Below, one piece after another: positions 1 to 9,774 of a DNA stretch of 64,000 nt (positions are counted from its first letter, which is position 1; the number at the start of each line of letters is the position of its first letter). Under the pieces are notes generated by a model that saw only the letters and a list, made by a program, of their open reading frames with translations, searched no databases and was not told the DNA's origin. Both the position numbers and the translations under genes were made by a program. This stretch comes from Candidatus Zixiibacteriota bacterium (lineage in GTDB: Bacteria; Zixibacteria; MSB-5A5; GN15; FEB-12). The stretch is from assembly GCA_022571845.1 (NCBI GenBank), contig JACZXB010000001.1, positions 395,037-459,036 on the forward strand, written 5' to 3'.

Positions 1-604
1 CAGCGCGGGGCAGAAGCTGCTGCATGGTCGTAATGGAAGCTGTGCTTGTGTCTGTGCCGCCGGACAGCCAGCTGATTTCTATTTCTTCTTCAACTTTGCT
101 GTTTATTCTCATTCTGAGCGAATCAAAATTTGTTACAGCCTGGCCGTTGAAGGCTATGATAATATCACCTTCTTTAAGTCCGGCTTTGTCAGCCGGGGCA
201 TCGCTCTGAACCATACCGACTATAATCCGCTCATTATCAAAAACCGGGCGACCGGCGAAATAGAGCACGCCAATCATCAGAAATATGGCCAGCAGGTAAT
301 TCATAAACGGGCCGGCAAAAATAACGAGCGTTCTCTGGCCGATCGTCTTTGATGCAAAATCATAATCTGCGCCCGAGGACTCATCGCTGGGATCTTCACC
401 AGCCATCTTAACGTAGCCGCCAAGTGGGATAAGGCCTATGCAGTAAGTAGTATCGCCTACTTTTTTGGAAAAAATGTTGGGAGGAAAACCAAGCGAAAAT
501 TTATGAACTCTTATACCGACCTTTTTGGCAACCACAAAATGGCCCAGTTCATGAATGAATATTAAAACTCCTAAAACAAAAATAAACGAAATGGCTGTCA
601 GCAT
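1..604 (-). CDS. rseP: RseP-like site-2 zinc metalloprotease, partial (3' end cut by window)
   Basis: This is the N-terminal part, about 201 residues, of an M50 membrane protease that cleaves transmembrane anti-sigma factors or remnant signal peptides inside the inner membrane. The zinc motif HELGH lies at residues 18-22 inside the first hydrophobic segment. GGYVKMAGEDP and a second hydrophobic stretch with FAGPFMNYLLA follow, and then the start of a PDZ domain (AGLKEGDIIIAFNG). The ATG at 604 overlaps the end of dxr by 7 bp, so the two are translationally coupled. The dxr-rseP pairing is common in bacteria and supports the call. The second half, including the C-terminal membrane motif, lies outside the window, so completeness cannot be judged. 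Confidence 0.93.
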   Translation of the reverse strand, partial: MLTAISFIFVLGVLIFIHELGHFVVAKKVGIRVHKFSLGFPPNIFSKKVGDTTYCIGLIPLGGYVKMAGEDPSDESSGADYDFASKTIGQRTLVIFAGPFMNYLLAIFLMIGVLYFAGRPVFDNERIIVGMVQSDAPADKAGLKEGDIIIAFNGQAVTNFDSLRMRINSKVEEEIEISWLSGGTDTSTASITTMQQLLPRA

Positions 605-1764
605 ATTAGTTGTCCTGTCATTTCTTTAGCATATTCTCTGGCTCTGGCATCTGCCTCCCAAATATCATCAAGCGAGGGCCTCCCGGCCACTTCAACTTGA
701 CTGAGAGTCTCATCAATTGTACGAGTAATATCAACAAATGATATAGTTTTTTTCAAAAAAGCAGCGACAGCGATTTCATTGGCGGCGTTATAAATCGCAG
801 GGGCCGTTCCCCCTGTTCTGGCGGCTTCAAAAGCCAGTCTCAGGGCCGGGAATTTGTCAAAATCCAGCGGTTCAAAACGTAAGTCCAAACCGCTGCTAAA
901 ATCAAGCTGACCAAATTCTGACTCTACCCTCTCTGGCCAGAATAAAGCATAGGTTATGGGCATCCTCATATCGGGACGGGACATCTGAGCCAATATTGAA
1001 GAATCCACGAACTCGACCATAGAATGAACTATCGACTGAGGATGAACTACTACTTTTATCTTGTCCACCGAGATGTTAAAGAGATTCAGAGCTTCGATAA
1101 CTTCCAGACCTTTGTTCACCAGGGTAGCTGAGTCAATAGTGATTTTTGGTCCCATTTTCCAGGTAGGGTGATTTAGCGCCTGCTCGAGAGTTATATCGGC
1201 AAATTTTTCTTTGGGCAAATCTCTAAAAGGCCCGCCTGAAGCTGTCAGAATGAGATTTTTAACTTCGGCCCTGTTTCTTGATTCAAGAGCCTGAAAAATT
1301 GCTGAGTGCTCAGAATCTATCGGTAGAATCTTTGCGCCGGATTTTTCCAGCAGCGACGGAAACAAGGGACCGCCTGTTACCAGAGACTCTTTATTGGCCA
1401 GAGCCAGAGTTTTTTTACTTTTAAGAGTTTCAATCGATGCCAGCAGCCCGGCTGCTCCTACTATGGCGTTTACAACGATATCTACATCAGCCAAAGCTGA
1501 CAGCTGAATCATTTCGTCTTTGCCACAGAGTATCTTTACAGGTTCATCCGCAAGAGCTGACTTGAGCTGGCTGTGAAAGCTTTCGTCGACCACGCAGATA
1601 TATTGAGGTTTAAATTCGTGATACTGGCTTATCAGAAGCTCAATATTGGAATTTACTGCCAGAGCTTTGATTTTCAGTCTATCTCGGAATTTCCTGACAA
1701 CATCGAGGGTCGATTTGCCTATAGAGCCTGATGAACCCAGCAGAACTATATTACGCATATCCAT
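598..1764 (-). CDS. dxr: 1-deoxy-D-xylulose 5-phosphate reductoisomerase
   Basis: Catalyses the NADPH-dependent conversion of DXP to 2-C-methyl-D-erythritol 4-phosphate, the committed step of the non-mevalonate isoprenoid pathway. It has 388 residues, normal for the family. The Rossmann motif GSSGSIG is at residues 10-16. The substrate- and metal-binding segments PIDSEHSAIFQ, ASGGPFRD, NHPTWKMGPKITIDSATLVNKG and SIVHSMVEF are all intact. The start could be the first Met or the Met two codons later. It lies between a cyclophilin lipoprotein upstream and rseP downstream. The likely promoter is the one at 2605-2633, shared with the cyclophilin gene. Confidence 0.97.
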   Translation of the reverse strand: MDMRNIVLLGSSGSIGKSTLDVVRKFRDRLKIKALAVNSNIELLISQYHEFKPQYICVVDESFHSQLKSALADEPVKILCGKDEMIQLSALADVDIVVNAIVGAAGLLASIETLKSKKTLALANKESLVTGGPLFPSLLEKSGAKILPIDSEHSAIFQALESRNRAEVKNLILTASGGPFRDLPKEKFADITLEQALNHPTWKMGPKITIDSATLVNKGLEVIEALNLFNISVDKIKVVVHPQSIVHSMVEFVDSSILAQMSRPDMRMPITYALFWPERVESEFGQLDFSSGLDLRFEPLDFDKFPALRLAFEAARTGGTAPAIYNAANEIAVAAFLKKTISFVDITRTIDETLSQVEVAGRPSLDDIWEADARAREYAKEMTGQLIC

Positions 1765-1825
1765 ATACCCAAATAACGCTAAACTCGCAGTGCAGTTTCA
1801 ATTTCGCTGCAGAGATTTCAAGTCG

Positions 1826-2566
1826 CTATTCTTTATTCTCTTCAGTAGAGAGTTCGAAGCCATCGGCATCCGATTCGAATGCCCGGCGGAGAACAACTTC
1901 CTCGACCGGCTTAGATATTTCCCGCGGATTCCCAGGATTTGGTTCACATGGGAGATTGCCAATTTCGTGCATCACGTTATAACCTCTGATAAGCTGCCCA
2001 AAAACGGTGTACTGGCCATCAAGACCAGATGTTGACCTGTTTCTGCCCAGACAGATAAAGAACTGAGACGAGGCAGAATTGGGGTCAGTGCTTCGGGCCA
2101 TAGAGAGAGTGCCGTCCTGATGCGGTAAATCCGAAAATTCTGCATTCAAAAAATAGCCGGCGCCGCCCCTGCCGGTACCTTCCGGGTCGCCGCCCTGAAT
2201 CATGAAACCTTTGACTATCCGGTGAAAGATTGTGCCGTCATAGAAGCCGTCTCTGGAGCGCGCCATAAATGAATCAGCATGACTAGGGGCAACATCGCGA
2301 TAAAGCTCCAGGACCATTTTCCCAAAATCTGTTTCAATGGTAACAAAAGAGTTTTTTGGATCCCGTACCGGCGAGGTCTTTTCAGCCAGGCTGTCAAAAC
2401 TGGCTTTTTCGGTTTCTTCGACTTTTGCAAACGGACTGAATTTAACTTTTTCTTCCTTTTTCGTCGTATCAGATTGATTCTTAGTAGAATCATCACCGCC
2501 GGAGCAGCTGCTTGAGAATATGAATGGCAGCATAATTAAACCTATAACGTATAATGTTTTTTTCAT
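1826..2566 (-). CDS. Cyclophilin-type peptidyl-prolyl isomerase lipoprotein
   Basis: A 246-residue exported prolyl isomerase that probably helps fold envelope proteins. The N-terminus is a signal peptide ending in a relaxed lipobox (SSSC, Cys21). A charged, low-complexity linker follows to about residue 70. The cyclophilin domain covers roughly residues 73-230, with family motifs FHRIVKGFMIQGGD, NSASSQFFICL and LDGQYTVFG. The usual active-site Trp near the last motif appears to be absent, as in many bacterial members. An acidic tail ends the protein. It is the first gene after a well-formed promoter and is followed after about 60 bp by dxr. Confidence 0.92.
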   Translation of the reverse strand: MKKTLYVIGLIMLPFIFSSSCSGGDDSTKNQSDTTKKEEKVKFSPFAKVEETEKASFDSLAEKTSPVRDPKNSFVTIETDFGKMVLELYRDVAPSHADSFMARSRDGFYDGTIFHRIVKGFMIQGGDPEGTGRGGAGYFLNAEFSDLPHQDGTLSMARSTDPNSASSQFFICLGRNRSTSGLDGQYTVFGQLIRGYNVMHEIGNLPCEPNPGNPREISKPVEEVVLRRAFESDADGFELSTEENKE

Positions 2567-2604
2567 CTTTTCTAATAACCTTTCTGTCTATGAAACGTCC
2601 GGCG

Positions 2605-2633
2605 AATATAGAGACCGGCGTAACTGGTGTCAA
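2605..2633 (-). promoter_or_regulatory. Sigma70-like promoter for the cyclophilin-dxr-rseP run
   Basis: On the minus strand, TTGACA (2633-2628) is followed by a 17-nt spacer and TATATT (2610-2605). This is an almost ideal vegetative promoter. Predicted transcription start is near 2598, giving a leader of about 32 nt before the cyclophilin ATG at 2566. Confidence 0.7.
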
Positions 2634-2670
2634 GTATTGGCAATTTATCTGATAATATCTCTGATTGAGT

Positions 2671-4107
2671 TTATTTTCTATATCTGCGATAATCAGACCT
2701 GCGATTATATTCGAATGAAGCAGTTTGATTAACTCTTTTCACTGCGGGCGCAGGAGTAGAAATAAAATCATCCATATGAATTTCAAAAGCAGCAGTATTG
2801 GTATCAACCGTGCCGGAAGTAACGGTATCGATAAAAAACAGCAAACCCTCACTTCTATACACAACTCCCAGAGCAGGCGGCTGGACAGTATCCAAATAGA
2901 TAGTATCAGGCAAACCGTAGACTGCCTTGATTGCATTTAAGGTAGACCCTATGCCGATAGAGTCTTTGGTTTTACCGGTATATCCACTTGTCAGAATTAC
3001 TGCCAGGACTTCTTCGTTCTCTTGAGCTGACTCGTCCTGATTAGCATCATTAATTACAAATACTACATTTTTTGTAAATTCGTAGTTAGCATATGTAATC
3101 CAAAAAGTCGGGTCAATATCTACAGAATTTGGAGCCCCATTGAAACTAATCACGTGCGAAAAAGAGTCGGTAAACAAAATGTATTGCGCCTGCCCGCCTA
3201 CTCCGGGATTAAGCATATCGGAGCGCAACACCAAATCAATGGTGTCTACGCTTTTGTATCTTGCTTTTATCAGTGCATTTCCAAGTATACCATTAAATTC
3301 GTAAGAAAGGTCTGCCTGGCCGTTCTGTTTGGTGAGAACGGAATCGGCAGGAGAAAGAATCCCGTCTCCTGTGAGCAACTCCAGATATATCCAGATATCG
3401 TTTATTAGGGTGTTGTTCTGGTCGTCTATACCAACCAGCAATTGAGGAGTTATTTGTGAGGTTCCCATGATTCCTTTGAACGACGTCCCGTTAATTGACA
3501 TCATTTCGGAAGGAATCCTGACAGCAATCGATGTTTGAGCGGTATCATTTCCGTATATTGAGAATGTTATTGCTTCATAGGTCTGCGAATTTGATGGGAC
3601 AAATTTGACCTGGCCGGAATCAGTATTATTCACTTTTCCAATTCCATTGTCTATTATCAGCGAGTCGGCTTGATTGGACTTCCAGCTTAATATTGTCGAA
3701 TCACTTTGAACAATGGTATCCGGCAAGAAAGTAAATTCAGTTATACTTGATACAGCTGATAACATAGTAATTGAAATATTGGCACTATCCTGACCCTTTT
3801 TGTTATAAGCAATTATTTGGTACGTCCTAGGAACAACAGGCTTCACCATTAACTGGCCGCTGTCAGTCGGAGTTAAGGAAATACCCCCAGGAAATAGTAT
3901 TACTGAATCAGCACTAGATACTTTCCAAGTCAAGATTGTGCTGTCAGCAGGAGCTATATCGAGCGGATTTCCTGAAAAGAGCTCTATTTCGGGGAGGGGC
4001 TCAACTGGCGGCGGATCGGTCGGTTTATCTCCTCCGCAACCGCTAAGAACAACGGCTAAGAAAACGGCCGATATTGAAGCTCTATATATGAAATCTGTTG
4101 CAGTCAT
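2671..4107 (-). CDS. Lipoprotein with tandem Ig-like modules, function unknown
   Basis: About 478 residues. The signal peptide ends in a clear lipobox (VLSGC). Two related modules of about 80 residues follow, each carrying a pattern like DSTILTWK..ADSVII near the start and a DSGQ..V..TY element near the end. They are probably beta-sandwich (Ig-like) folds. The middle (about residues 190-300) resembles a bacterial Ig-like domain 1 in its wording of variable versus fixed strands, but this is inference. The C-terminal part has the acidic segment NDANQDESAQENEE and ends in a basic RRSDYRRYRK. I chose the ATG at 4107, which has AAGG 8 nt upstream, rather than the TTG just before it. It is probably anchored in the envelope. 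No enzyme signature is visible. Confidence 0.75.
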   Translation of the reverse strand: MTATDFIYRASISAVFLAVVLSGCGGDKPTDPPPVEPLPEIELFSGNPLDIAPADSTILTWKVSSADSVILFPGGISLTPTDSGQLMVKPVVPRTYQIIAYNKKGQDSANISITMLSAVSSITEFTFLPDTIVQSDSTILSWKSNQADSLIIDNGIGKVNNTDSGQVKFVPSNSQTYEAITFSIYGNDTAQTSIAVRIPSEMMSINGTSFKGIMGTSQITPQLLVGIDDQNNTLINDIWIYLELLTGDGILSPADSVLTKQNGQADLSYEFNGILGNALIKARYKSVDTIDLVLRSDMLNPGVGGQAQYILFTDSFSHVISFNGAPNSVDIDPTFWITYANYEFTKNVVFVINDANQDESAQENEEVLAVILTSGYTGKTKDSIGIGSTLNAIKAVYGLPDTIYLDTVQPPALGVVYRSEGLLFFIDTVTSGTVDTNTAAFEIHMDDFISTPAPAVKRVNQTASFEYNRRSDYRRYRK

Positions 4108-4200
4108 CAATTATGCCTTATTCCAGATTATCTACCCATAAGCTGAGAGAATCGAAAGCAGACAAATCCAGTTATACTTGAGCAAATATAGTACCGGCTT

Positions 4201-4881
4201 TTAGGGGCGGAAATAGTATCTTAAACCAACTCCGAGGTTCAAATATTTCGGCTTTTGATTTGAGCCGTAGAAGTCGTAACTGTTTAGTGACGAGAGAGTT
4301 AGCAGGGACGTTCCGTCGTTGGCCGACCAAATTTTGAGGTCTCCTCCAAAATTAAGTCTTAGTCCCAGCATAACTTCATTTTGGGATTGAAAGCCGCCTC
4401 CTGAAATTGACAAAAGCCCGGCTTGAACTCCGATTCCAACATATGGCGCAAATGGAGATTTGGTTATATCCGTTATCATATAGTTCAGATTGAAATCAAT
4501 ATCGAATTGATTGTAATTTGTAGAACTGTCAACAAGTACTACCGTGTCTACTGATATTGGAATTATGTTTTTTACGTCGTGCCTGGTATACTTAAAACCC
4601 AGCGAATAAAGCAGATGGGAACCGCGCAGTTGACCATAGCTCAAGCCAAAGTGAAATGAATTGTCGTAAACATCCTTGGCATCAACATCAACAAGGCTGC
4701 CGTTTATAATAAAGTTATAATCCGGCAGGCCGGTGTAAGTCCCCTGCGGCATTGAACTGCCGGCATAAAATTCGACAAAATTCAGAGTCCGCGTTGTACG
4801 GGTTATAGCGCTGACATTTTCTAATGGCAGTAGAGCCAGAGCTCCGGCGACGATTATAAAAAGCTTGGTTATTCTGAACAT
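4201..4881 (-). CDS. Small outer-membrane beta-barrel protein, unknown function
   Basis: 226 residues. An N-terminal signal peptide (to about residue 25, ending NVSA) precedes alternating hydrophobic and polar segments typical of an outer-membrane barrel. The protein ends in LNLGVGLRYYFRP; an aromatic residue close to the terminus in this way suits an outer-membrane sorting signal. The overall pattern (FVEFYAGSSMPQGTY near the start, YVGIGVQAG and LGLRLNFGGD later) resembles OmpW/OmpA-like eight-stranded barrels, but I do not recognise a named family. A good ribosome-binding site (TTGGAG) precedes the ATG. It stands alone between icd and the Ig-like lipoprotein gene. Confidence 0.72.
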   Translation of the reverse strand: MFRITKLFIIVAGALALLPLENVSAITRTTRTLNFVEFYAGSSMPQGTYTGLPDYNFIINGSLVDVDAKDVYDNSFHFGLSYGQLRGSHLLYSLGFKYTRHDVKNIIPISVDTVVLVDSSTNYNQFDIDFNLNYMITDITKSPFAPYVGIGVQAGLLSISGGGFQSQNEVMLGLRLNFGGDLKIWSANDGTSLLTLSSLNSYDFYGSNQKPKYLNLGVGLRYYFRP

Positions 4882-4972
4882 ATTTTACTCCAAGAATGGG
4901 TTTTGCTAATTCTTTCTAAAAGTTATACAAATTTGAGTCATTAGAGGCCAGTTAAAACGGGCTAAGAATTAT

Positions 4973-6217
4973 CTACATATTAGCAATGATTTTTGAGGCA
5001 AACTCCGACGTCCCGACTTTGGTGGCGCCTTTCATCTGTCTTTCGAGGTCATAAGTAACGGTTTTTTGGGAGATGGTTTTCTGGAGTGCCTGCTCGACAA
5101 GTCTGGCGGCTTTATTCCAGCCGAGATAGTCAAGCATCATAGCACCTGAGAGAATAACCGAGCCCGGGTTTATAACATCTTTGTTGGCATATTTTGGAGC
5201 GGTGCCATGGGTCGCTTCGAAAAGCGCGATATAATCTCCTATATTACCACCTGGCGCCAGGCCAAGTCCGCCGACCTGAGCAGCGCAGGCATCGGAGAGA
5301 TAATCGCCATTGAGATTGGGAGTAGCCAGAATATCGTATTCATCGGGACGGATGAGCACCTGCTGAAACATTGAGTCAGCGATGCGGTCGTTGATGACAA
5401 TTTTATTCTTGGGCCGCTTGCCCTTGTATTTGTCCCAGAGTTCTTTTTCTGAAATAACTTTTCCGGCAAATTCTTTTTTGGCCAGAGCATAACCCCAGTC
5501 CCGAAAAGCGCCCTCGGTATATTTCATAATGTTGCCCTTGTGAACCAGAGTAACCGTCGGGCGGTTTTTTTCGATGGCATACTGTATAGCTTTACGAACC
5601 AGCCGCTTGGTGCGGAAGACAGAAATCGGTTTGACGCCCAGACCGGAATCTGAACGGATAGAAGTTTTCATATTCTTGTTTAACCAGCCAATTACTTTTT
5701 TAGCATCGGCGCTGCCCATTTTCCATTCTATGCCGGCGTAAACATCTTCAATGTTCTCACGGAAAATAATTACATCGAGTTTTTCCGGATGTTTTACAGG
5801 CGAACCGACACCCTCAAAATAACGTACCGGACGAACACAAGCGTAGAGGTCTAAAACCTGGCGAAGAGTAACATTTAACGAGCGGAAGCCGCCGCCTACC
5901 GGAGTTGTCAGGGGACCCTTTAGCGCGACAACATATTTTTTGATAGCTTTGATAGTTTCATCCGGCAGCCATTCGTTATATAATTTTTTGGCTTTTTCAC
6001 CGGCATAGATTTCCATCCAGGCTATTTTCTTTTTACTATTGAAAGCTTTTTTGACAGCAGCATCCAAAACCCGCAGAGCTGCTTTGGAAATGTCCGGTCC
6101 AATGCCGTCCCCCTCGATAAAGGGAATAATCGGATTATCCGGGACGACCAATTGCTTGTTCTTGATTTTTATCCGCTCGCCTGAGGCCGGAACTTTGATG
6201 TGTGATTTTTGAGCCAT
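4973..6217 (-). CDS. icd: NADP-dependent isocitrate dehydrogenase
   Basis: Oxidative decarboxylation of isocitrate to 2-oxoglutarate in the TCA cycle. 414 residues, matching the E. coli-type family. The substrate loop [13 protein letters not shown] contains the Ser that in E. coli is the IDH-kinase target. [22 protein letters not shown] and the nucleotide loop [12 protein letters not shown] are intact. The start codon overlaps the mdh stop by one base (TAATG), so it is translationally coupled to mdh. It is the last gene of a TCA block sucC-sucD-ndk-mdh-icd. Confidence 0.97.
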   Translation of the reverse strand: MAQKSHIKVPASGERIKIKNKQLVVPDNPIIPFIEGDGIGPDISKAALRVLDAAVKKAFNSKKKIAWMEIYAGEKAKKLYNEWLPDETIKAIKKYVVALKGPLTTPVGGGFRSLNVTLRQVLDLYACVRPVRYFEGVGSPVKHPEKLDVIIFRENIEDVYAGIEWKMGSADAKKVIGWLNKNMKTSIRSDSGLGVKPISVFRTKRLVRKAIQYAIEKNRPTVTLVHKGNIMKYTEGAFRDWGYALAKKEFAGKVISEKELWDKYKGKRPKNKIVINDRIADSMFQQVLIRPDEYDILATPNLNGDYLSDACAAQVGGLGLAPGGNIGDYIALFEATHGTAPKYANKDVINPGSVILSGAMMLDYLGWNKAARLVEQALQKTISQKTVTYDLERQMKGATKVGTSEFASKIIANM

Positions 6218-7152
6218 TACTTTTTAAAATAGCCGAGATCGCTTAAATGTTCTTTGTAAGTTGCAGCTGAATCTTGCAGCGCTTTCAGTTCGTCATCTTC
6301 AAGTTTCAGCTCGATAATTTTTTCAACGCCAGCCGCTCCTAAGACAATCGGAACTCCGATATAAATATCATCAATGCCATACTGTCCGGTCAAGTGCGCC
6401 GAGGCCGGCAGCAATTTCTTTTCATCGTTAAAAACTGCTTTACACATATCAACCGAAGCTGCTGCCGGTGCATAATAAGCCGAGCCGGTTTTGAGCAGTT
6501 TTACTATTTCACCACCTCCGGCTGCAGTGCGTTCGCAGATAGCTTTGATGCGTTCTTCCGAGATTAGCTCAGAAATCGGAATGCCTGCCACCGTAGTATA
6601 GCGCGGAATTGGCACCATGGTGTCGCCATGGCCGCCGAGAACCATCGCCTGAGTGTCGGTCATGGCAATATTGAGTTCCATCGCTATAAAAGCCCTGAAT
6701 CTTATCGAGTCGAGCACCCCAGCCTGACCGAAGACACGGTTGGTGGGGAAACAGGTGATTTTTTGCATGTGGTAAGTCATCAGGTCGAGCGGATTAGCGA
6801 CCATCACCACAAAGCTGTCCGGTGCATACTTTTTTATATTTTCGGCGACTGATTTGGTGATATCAGCATTGGCTGTCAGCAAATCTTCGCGCGACATGCC
6901 CGGTTTGCGCGGCATACCGGCGGTGACAATAATTATATTTGCTCCCTCGATATCTTTAAAATCATTGGTGCCTCTGACCATGGCATTGTAACCGCGTACC
7001 GGTCCGGCCTGAGTCAGGTCGAGTCCCTTGCCCTGCGGAATACCCTCGGCGATATCAACTAAGACAATATCCGCTATGTTTGCTTCGGCCAGATACATGG
7101 CGCAAGTTGCGCCGACATTTCCGGCGCCTATAACAGCAATTTTCTTATTCAC
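6217..7152 (-). CDS. mdh: Malate dehydrogenase (LDH-like type)
   Basis: NAD-dependent interconversion of malate and oxaloacetate. 311 residues. The Rossmann motif GAGNVGA is at about residues 8-14, with an acidic LVDI after the second strand that favours NAD over NADP. The mobile loop [12 protein letters not shown] carries the substrate arginines, and [10 protein letters not shown] contains the catalytic His. The sequence type is the tetrameric, LDH-like MDH found in Chlorobi, Bacilli and relatives. The start codon is GTG with no strong ribosome-binding site. It is followed with one-base overlap by icd and preceded after 51 bp by ndk. Confidence 0.97.
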   Translation of the reverse strand: MNKKIAVIGAGNVGATCAMYLAEANIADIVLVDIAEGIPQGKGLDLTQAGPVRGYNAMVRGTNDFKDIEGANIIIVTAGMPRKPGMSREDLLTANADITKSVAENIKKYAPDSFVVMVANPLDLMTYHMQKITCFPTNRVFGQAGVLDSIRFRAFIAMELNIAMTDTQAMVLGGHGDTMVPIPRYTTVAGIPISELISEERIKAICERTAAGGGEIVKLLKTGSAYYAPAAASVDMCKAVFNDEKKLLPASAHLTGQYGIDDIYIGVPIVLGAAGVEKIIELKLEDDELKALQDSAATYKEHLSDLGYFKK

Positions 7153-7203
7153 TTTATTTTCAGCCTTTGCAGTATCAATTCATTTGTCAGCCTAAAACAG
7201 CCT

Positions 7204-7605
7204 TTATTTATTAAAGAAAAAGCTAATCTCTTTTTTGGCGTTAGCGTTTGAGTCTGAGGCATGCACCGAATTTTTTTCTATATCTTCAGCAATATCAAAA
7301 CGGATTGTGCCGCGTTCTGCTTTAGCCGGGTCGGTGGCACCGATCAAAGCTCTTAAATCATTGACGGCATTATTCTTTTCAAGTATCATAGGTACAATTG
7401 TCCCGGAACACATGAACTTGACCAGTGAATCCAGGAAGTGTTTGCCTTCGTGAACGGCGTAGAATTGTCTGGCTTGGCTATTATTCAGTTGCAGCTCTTT
7501 CTTCTCAACTATTTTGAAGCGGGCTGCTTGCAGCCGATTTATGATATATTCTATCAGCTTTCTTTTGGTTGCGTCCGGTTTAACTATTAAGAGAGTTCTG
7601 CTCAT
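7204..7605 (-). CDS. ndk: Nucleoside diphosphate kinase
   Basis: Transfers the gamma phosphate between nucleoside triphosphates and diphosphates through a phospho-histidine. 133 residues, slightly shorter than the typical 136-150. The catalytic His lies in NSVHASDS, here with Ala where most members have Gly. The N-terminal [13 protein letters not shown] is typical. The ATG overlaps the sucD stop as ATGA, so translation is coupled to succinyl-CoA ligase. This fits the known functional link between the two enzymes in exchanging GTP and ATP. Confidence 0.95.
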   Translation of the reverse strand: MSRTLLIVKPDATKRKLIEYIINRLQAARFKIVEKKELQLNNSQARQFYAVHEGKHFLDSLVKFMCSGTIVPMILEKNNAVNDLRALIGATDPAKAERGTIRFDIAEDIEKNSVHASDSNANAKKEISFFFNK

Positions 7606-8606
7606 TTCGATTTTCCAATGAAAGACTTTGCGACCATAGATTTTTTCTTAACTGCTTTGGTTTTAATTTTTTTGGCAGCTGTACTACTTTTCTTTTTCAG
7701 TTTTGGTTTCAATCTTGATTTGAAAATCGGTTTGCCGCCACTTAAAAGCAGCTTGACCAGATCAGGAATTTCTGTCGGAGACTCGGCGACCGGCACGCCA
7801 GCTTTTTCCAGTGCTATGACTTTATCTTCGGCAGTGCCGCTTGAGCCGGATATAATGGCACCGGCGTGCCCCATGCGCACGTCAGCCGGAGCAGTCCGCC
7901 CGGCGATAAAACCGACGACCGGTTTAGTTAATTTCTTCTTGATAAAAGCCGCGGCTTCTTCTTCGTCCGAACCGCCGATTTCACCTATCATGACAATTGC
8001 TTTGGTCGAACGGTCGTTTTGGAACTCTCTTAAGCAGTCAATAAAATTTGTGCCTATTATCTGGTCACCGCCGATACCGATACAGGTAGATTGTCCAATC
8101 CCCGCCAGAGTCAGCGCCCAGATTGCTTCGTAAGTGAGAGTACCGGAGCGTGAAACTACACCGACATTGCCTTTTTTAACGATATTCCCCGGCATAATGC
8201 CAACTTTGCTTTCTCCGGGTGAAATTAAGCCCGGACAGTTGGGACCAATAAGTCTGGCGCCTCTTTTTTTGACATAAGCATAAACTTTCATCATGTCATT
8301 GGCCGGGATGCCTTCGGTGATACAGATAACCAATTCGATTTTTGCATCGACTGCTTCGTAAATAGCATCCGCGGCAAATCGGGGCGGTACATAAATAACC
8401 GAGGTATTTGCTTTTGTCTTTTCGACAGCATCTGCGACAGTATTAAAAACCGGAATGCCGGCAACATTGCTGCCGCCTTTGCCGGGAGTGACACCGCCGG
8501 CTACTTTGGTACCGTAACTTTTCATCTGGGCGGCATGAAACGAACCATCACGTCCGGTTATACCCTGTACAATAAGTCTAGTCTTTTTATTTATAAAAAT
8601 TGACAT
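7602..8606 (-). CDS. sucD: Succinyl-CoA ligase, alpha subunit, with Lys-rich tail
   Basis: Forms the CoA-binding and phospho-histidine subunit of succinyl-CoA ligase, which makes ATP or GTP from succinyl-CoA. I place the start at the ATG at 8606, because AGAGGAAAG lies just upstream and the protein then begins like the family (CoA-binding [12 protein letters not shown]). A longer reading frame upstream runs into sucC and is not supported. The active-site His is in GHAGAIISG. After the normal end of the domain (about residue 290) there is an unusual basic tail of some 40 residues with many Lys and Ala. The function of the tail is unknown. The stop overlaps the ndk start. Confidence 0.95.
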   Translation of the reverse strand: MSIFINKKTRLIVQGITGRDGSFHAAQMKSYGTKVAGGVTPGKGGSNVAGIPVFNTVADAVEKTKANTSVIYVPPRFAADAIYEAVDAKIELVICITEGIPANDMMKVYAYVKKRGARLIGPNCPGLISPGESKVGIMPGNIVKKGNVGVVSRSGTLTYEAIWALTLAGIGQSTCIGIGGDQIIGTNFIDCLREFQNDRSTKAIVMIGEIGGSDEEEAAAFIKKKLTKPVVGFIAGRTAPADVRMGHAGAIISGSSGTAEDKVIALEKAGVPVAESPTEIPDLVKLLLSGGKPIFKSRLKPKLKKKSSTAAKKIKTKAVKKKSMVAKSFIGKSK

Positions 8607-8634
8607 TAATTCTTTCCTCTGACAGCATTTGAAA

Positions 8635-9774
8635 TCAGGCGGCAATTCCGGCCAGTTCAATGGCTTTTTTGACAACTTCGTCAAGAGTCTCACCGTACGG
8701 GAGCTTAACTTTTTTTAGAATCTTGTGTGCTTTTTCTTCGTTGGTGCCGGTAAGTCTGACTACTACCGGAACCTGCGGCTTTAGCTCTTCAAAGGCAGCA
8801 ACTATGCCGTTGGCAACATCGTCACAACGCGTTATGCCGCCAAAAATATTAAACAAAATCGCCCTGACTTTCGGATCTTCTAAGATAATCTTCATGGCAG
8901 TTACGACCTTCTGGGGATTTGATGAACCTCCGATATCAAGAAAGTTTGCCGGTTCCCCGCCGTAGCGTTTGACTAAGTCCATAGTGGCCATGGCCAGTCC
9001 GGCTCCGTTTACGATACAGCCGATATTCCCGTCCAGTCTGACAAACGACAGACCGCCATCGCGAGCTTCGATTTCCGAGGGGTCTTCGGCGTCAAGGTCG
9101 CGCATCTTTTCTATTTCGCTATTTCTGAATAGTCCATTGTCATCGACATTAAATTTGGCGTCGAGTGCGATGACTCTGCCTGACTGATTGGTAATCAGCG
9201 GATTTATTTCAATAAGAGAGGCGTCATATTCCCAGAACAGGTTGTACATTTTTGTTATGATATCAGAAGCTTCGCGTACCTGGCCGATATCCCGGTACAA
9301 TTTGTAGGCCAGTATCTTGGCCTGAAAAGGCTGCAGACCTTCGACCGGGTCAATGCTCATCTTGAAAATCTTGTGAGGGGTCTTGGCAGCAACTTCTTCA
9401 ATATCCATGCCGCCGGCTGATGAAACCATTATGACCGGTGTCTTGGTATTGCGGTCTAAAATTATACCAACGTACGCTTCAGACAAAATATCTTCGGCTA
9501 CAGTTACCAGTACTTTCTTAACTGTCAGGCCCTTGATTTTCATGCCGAGAATCTGCTGAGCCAGTATTTTTGCAGATTCCGGGTTCTCTGCATATTTGAT
9601 GCCGCCGGCTTTACCTCGTCCGCCGACATGCACCTGGGACTTAACCATCACCGGTTTTTTGTATTCTTCTGCGATGCTTACTACTTCAGCAACATCAGTG
9701 GCCACTTTGCCTTCGGGAACAGGGATACCGGCCTGTTTAAACAGTTCTTTAGCCTGGTACTCATGAATTTTCAT
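8635..9774 (-). CDS. sucC: Succinyl-CoA ligase, beta subunit
   Basis: Nucleotide-binding ATP-grasp subunit that partners SucD. 379 residues, close to the usual 388. The N-terminal [12 protein letters not shown] is the family hallmark. The ATP-grasp segment [14 protein letters not shown] and the acidic EINPL metal ligands are present. The C-terminal half contains [20 protein letters not shown] and VRLTGTNEE. The start (AAGGAC upstream) lies 14 bp inside the end of the CCA transferase gene, so the run cca-sucC-sucD is tightly packed. Confidence 0.97.
   Translation of the reverse strand: MKIHEYQAKELFKQAGIPVPEGKVATDVAEVVSIAEEYKKPVMVKSQVHVGGRGKAGGIKYAENPESAKILAQQILGMKIKGLTVKKVLVTVAEDILSEAYVGIILDRNTKTPVIMVSSAGGMDIEEVAAKTPHKIFKMSIDPVEGLQPFQAKILAYKLYRDIGQVREASDIITKMYNLFWEYDASLIEINPLITNQSGRVIALDAKFNVDDNGLFRNSEIEKMRDLDAEDPSEIEARDGGLSFVRLDGNIGCIVNGAGLAMATMDLVKRYGGEPANFLDIGGSSNPQKVVTAMKIILEDPKVRAILFNIFGGITRCDDVANGIVAAFEELKPQVPVVVRLTGTNEEKAHKILKKVKLPYGETLDEVVKKAIELAGIAA

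Noticed and set aside
1646..2035. Plus-strand frame opposite dxr and the cyclophilin gene
   Set aside because: It is a shadow of two well-identified minus-strand genes and shows no family features.
8607..8693. Longer N-terminus for sucD
   Set aside because: It overlaps the end of sucC by 59 bp and does not resemble the family, while the ATG at 8606 has a good ribosome-binding site.
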